This document shows positions 62,801-64,000 of a stretch of 64,000 nt of DNA, piece after piece (position 1 is the stretch's first letter; each line of letters opens with the position of its first letter). Source of the stretch: Gadus chalcogrammus (taxonomy: Eukaryota; Chordata; Actinopteri; Gadiformes; Gadidae). The stretch spans positions 4,822,555-4,886,554 of the forward strand of contig NC_079428.1 in assembly GCF_026213295.1 (NCBI RefSeq), read 5' to 3'. The notes under the pieces are model-generated. The model made no database searches. It saw nothing but the letters and a program-made list of their open reading frames with translations, and was not told the origin of the DNA. The position numbers were made by a program, and so were the translations under genes.

Positions 62801-64000
62801 GGATCAAAAGCAGAAGCACGGGCTGTATCGTAACCAGGCCTCGGTATCCCCAATCGTGATAAAATGCCAGTCGGTGAATACAAATAGCAACGGAAAGCAA
62901 TCTGGAAATCTAATCGACTCGTCGTTTAAAAGCGGAGCGAGCGAGGAGCCCCCGCAGTGTGAGACGGACAGGTTCGACCGTCTGTCCCCAGAGGGCGCCA
63001 AAGGGGGCTCTTCGTTAGACCCGCCAGAAGGGAGCCTGGGTTTGAATGTCGACGCCAACTCTGGCACCTCGTCTTGCCGACAGCCGGAGAAGGTGTCTGA
63101 CGCCGCGGACAAGAAACCCGAATCCGGCCCGGAGAACCAGAGCGCCTTGGGGAAGCTCCAGGCGGCGGTGAAGACCATGGAGCAGCTGTATGTGTTTGAC
63201 CACAACGAGTGGAAAAGGAAGAGCGTACCGAGGCCTCTGGCAGCCGCGCGCGAAGAATTGGAACGCAGCCGACCGGCAGGGAGCAAGGAGGAGCGGGCGG
63301 GCCGCGGCTTCCACCACGTGACCCCGTCAGCGTTCCGGGACTCCCCCCGGGCCCACGACTCCGGGTATCACAGAGGAGAGGAGAGGGACCTCCCCAAGCC
63401 CTTCCTGCATCAGCATCCTGGTAGCCACGACGACCGACTCGGGTTCAAACCCATCCAGGCGTCGCAGGGCAAGAGCGCGTACGACTTCGGCGGCGCAAAG
63501 AAAACCCCGGACAACCCCGGGAGCGTCAGGGCGTTCCCGCAGCAGCACCCCCTCCCGAGGACCCCGGCGGGCCCCCCCGCCCAGGGCGCGGCCCCCAGGT
63601 CCCCCCCGCTGCCCGTCTCCGTGCGGATCAGCCAGGCGGAGAAGCAGCACGCCCGCTCCGAGCTCCAGAACTACCTCAGCGTCCCCCTGAAGGCCGGGAG
63701 CCAGGCGGGCAAGAGGGTCAACTCGGTCCCGCCCTGCAGCGCCTCCAGCGGGGACAAGACCCTCTACACCCTCAGCGGCGCTGGGGGCCATGGGCCCCGG
63801 CCCCGCACCCCCCCCAAGCAGTTCGTCCCCTGGGCCGCCGCCGCCGCCGCCGCCGCCGCCCGTTCCCCGGAGCGGCCCGCGCCTCCCGCCCCGCCGCCCG
63901 CCCCGCCGGTGGCGGCCCCCCTCTACAGCCCCTTCCCTCTGGGGATGGTCCCGGCCCAGCAGCAGGTGTTCTGCTTCTCCCCCGCCGCCATGAGCCCGGG
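59841..64000 (+). CDS. Large disordered protein, C4orf54/CEFIP/PROB1-like (DUF4585 family?), 5' part, runs off window
   Basis: One frame stays open for about 1,386 codons to the end of the window. ATG 59841 is the first Met after an in-frame TGA at 59817 and has G at -3. Order of features: a Ser/Lys N-terminus; an Asp-rich acidic block near residues 182-227; the segment HYISTHEIQLAELSDHEED followed by HQVYSFVDYAYF; a basic GRRRRS patch near 600; a likely amphipathic helix SSILKNVISKKMQFEEERK near 627-645; HLFVPTIQIMPDEWEV near 818; a Pro-rich C-terminal part with nine Ala (GCC repeat) near 1332-1340. I recall the ISTHEIQL and ILKNVISKKMQFE segments from C4orf54-type proteins, which are muscle-expressed and carry a C-terminal DUF4585; that domain would lie beyond the window, so the family call is tentative. 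The coding call is firm. Its function is not known from sequence. Confidence 0.75.
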   Translation, partial: MKIEEDTCAQRGPTAPMDDQDPGAGDGRSSREQRPGAGHKHIMHVTDQKRATAKTVKVSVLSDGNPKSVLTKTKNCCADAVGSDGGDREMEIQTLIKEIMEKQKDEDVDKIVPQSGTASSPSSPVHITEESGNKKDVTVPSQPRQVTLATEQEDPGVIVSRDKDELPRVDRPLDSDVREEGDHDDDGEDDNDDDDGGGDIVDGGDGGGPNDEDSEDDEDDDDDDDDTLILSDECESHYISTHEIQLAELSDHEEDGPGGDVTAGSLEEDHQVYSFVDYAYFTHDVGGGVRARPDNGSRHLDSDLLSSDGSLSKTPPKGPFQHLSIKTTSRAINDPGSGLQEKLNKTRHQHIDTCTRPGDPGGHGHVFQGSDGGKTETLRGGAKCFIAAPGRLHLGRALKGRDANCFSSSGASSGLSEPDDADQEVRHLTGRAFKSLAYPYLGAIHFSSSSGATSAAASSDHGGLGLNRWSAFVDLKYGKLNMDHLVARGQNPTSAFGVARTTMDHVNNNNTGYKGVIKMPANKLFTLNNNNNSASQKHIELVGKFGHAHGGVFTLTTETLNFRCNVESGGGERRAKFTQSKPGSRSADDVTDTLPGRRRRSAARSSGTPCCSAAGATMDDTQNAKKAMFASSILKNVISKKMQFEEERKMERGEIREGPRSASSSAAAFAPLPPESGGAARKGARELQRPSSRFSEASSESTIVGLDELGDIVDTDSCDTVTGERPRAEDPMSPAQGPLLEWTDEAGMDPSKRGAFEAAKSTLLRSQNSAFRSWRDGELEFQTEHKSHKTPEEASFNERPDGSGPCSDPEHKLRKMSHLFVPTIQIMPDEWEVGTQPTMNYSMCATAFEGERRSMDLLSDKRYDADSRRIKTSKSPEIKINLRAKDYKKEPFGAANLRAHHAGSSAPGFTRAEDSRCQALAAVLKGESSDKVPHFTVRDIRDNKGKFQTPIHQVRDVRKLVKSSYHFVSLDNNDTKSNLTPGGDWNADQKQKHGLYRNQASVSPIVIKCQSVNTNSNGKQSGNLIDSSFKSGASEEPPQCETDRFDRLSPEGAKGGSSLDPPEGSLGLNVDANSGTSSCRQPEKVSDAADKKPESGPENQSALGKLQAAVKTMEQLYVFDHNEWKRKSVPRPLAAAREELERSRPAGSKEERAGRGFHHVTPSAFRDSPRAHDSGYHRGEERDLPKPFLHQHPGSHDDRLGFKPIQASQGKSAYDFGGAKKTPDNPGSVRAFPQQHPLPRTPAGPPAQGAAPRSPPLPVSVRISQAEKQHARSELQNYLSVPLKAGSQAGKRVNSVPPCSASSGDKTLYTLSGAGGHGPRPRTPPKQFVPWAAAAAAAAARSPERPAPPAPPPAPPVAAPLYSPFPLGMVPAQQQVFCFSPAAMSP

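Overview
The window is vertebrate genomic DNA, most likely from a ray-finned fish. Split genes with GT-AG introns, tRNA-derived SINEs, hAT-type MITEs and LINE tails show this, together with an extreme load of CA/GT microsatellites. That microsatellite load fits a cod-like (gadiform) genome, but the species is inferred, not proven.

Four protein-coding genes can be read. (1) The 5' end of mllt3 (AF9) lies on the minus strand: coding exon 1 at 7075-7086 and exon 2 at 6328-6508. Bases 1-6327 are its next intron, and the rest of the gene is outside the window. (2) focad (focadhesin) is complete on the plus strand, from 11827 to 52203. I resolved 43 coding exons that join into an open frame of 5,475 nt (1,824 residues plus stop), ending in the conserved VWTRAYGW tail. 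(3) hacd4 (3-hydroxyacyl-CoA dehydratase 4) is complete on the minus strand, from 56117 to 52848, in seven coding exons giving 220 residues with the catalytic Tyr and Glu. It is tail-to-tail with focad, and the two poly(A) signals are only about 140 bp apart. (4) A long single-exon frame starts at 59841 (+) and runs off the window end. It encodes a large, disordered, acidic then proline-rich protein that I tentatively place in the C4orf54/CEFIP/PROB1 (DUF4585) group.

The order mllt3 (-), focad (+), hacd4 (-) matches human 9p21, where interferon genes follow. Here a different gene follows instead.

The unusual content is in the introns. Several focad splice sites sit inside or at the edge of tandem repeats. 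Two minisatellites begin exactly at a 5' splice site and carry copies of it. One exon ends in three in-frame donors 18 bp apart. One 42-nt exon has a (CT)n microsatellite as its polypyrimidine tract, and several acceptors directly follow (TG)n or (CA)n arrays. There is a GC-AG intron. Mobile elements include a small inverted-repeat MITE family, one copy of which is split by a 775-bp hAT-type element with an 8-bp target duplication. There is also a perfect 114-bp palindrome. I found no virus-like, CRISPR or bacterial system. Coordinates were counted by eye and boundaries may be off by a base or two.
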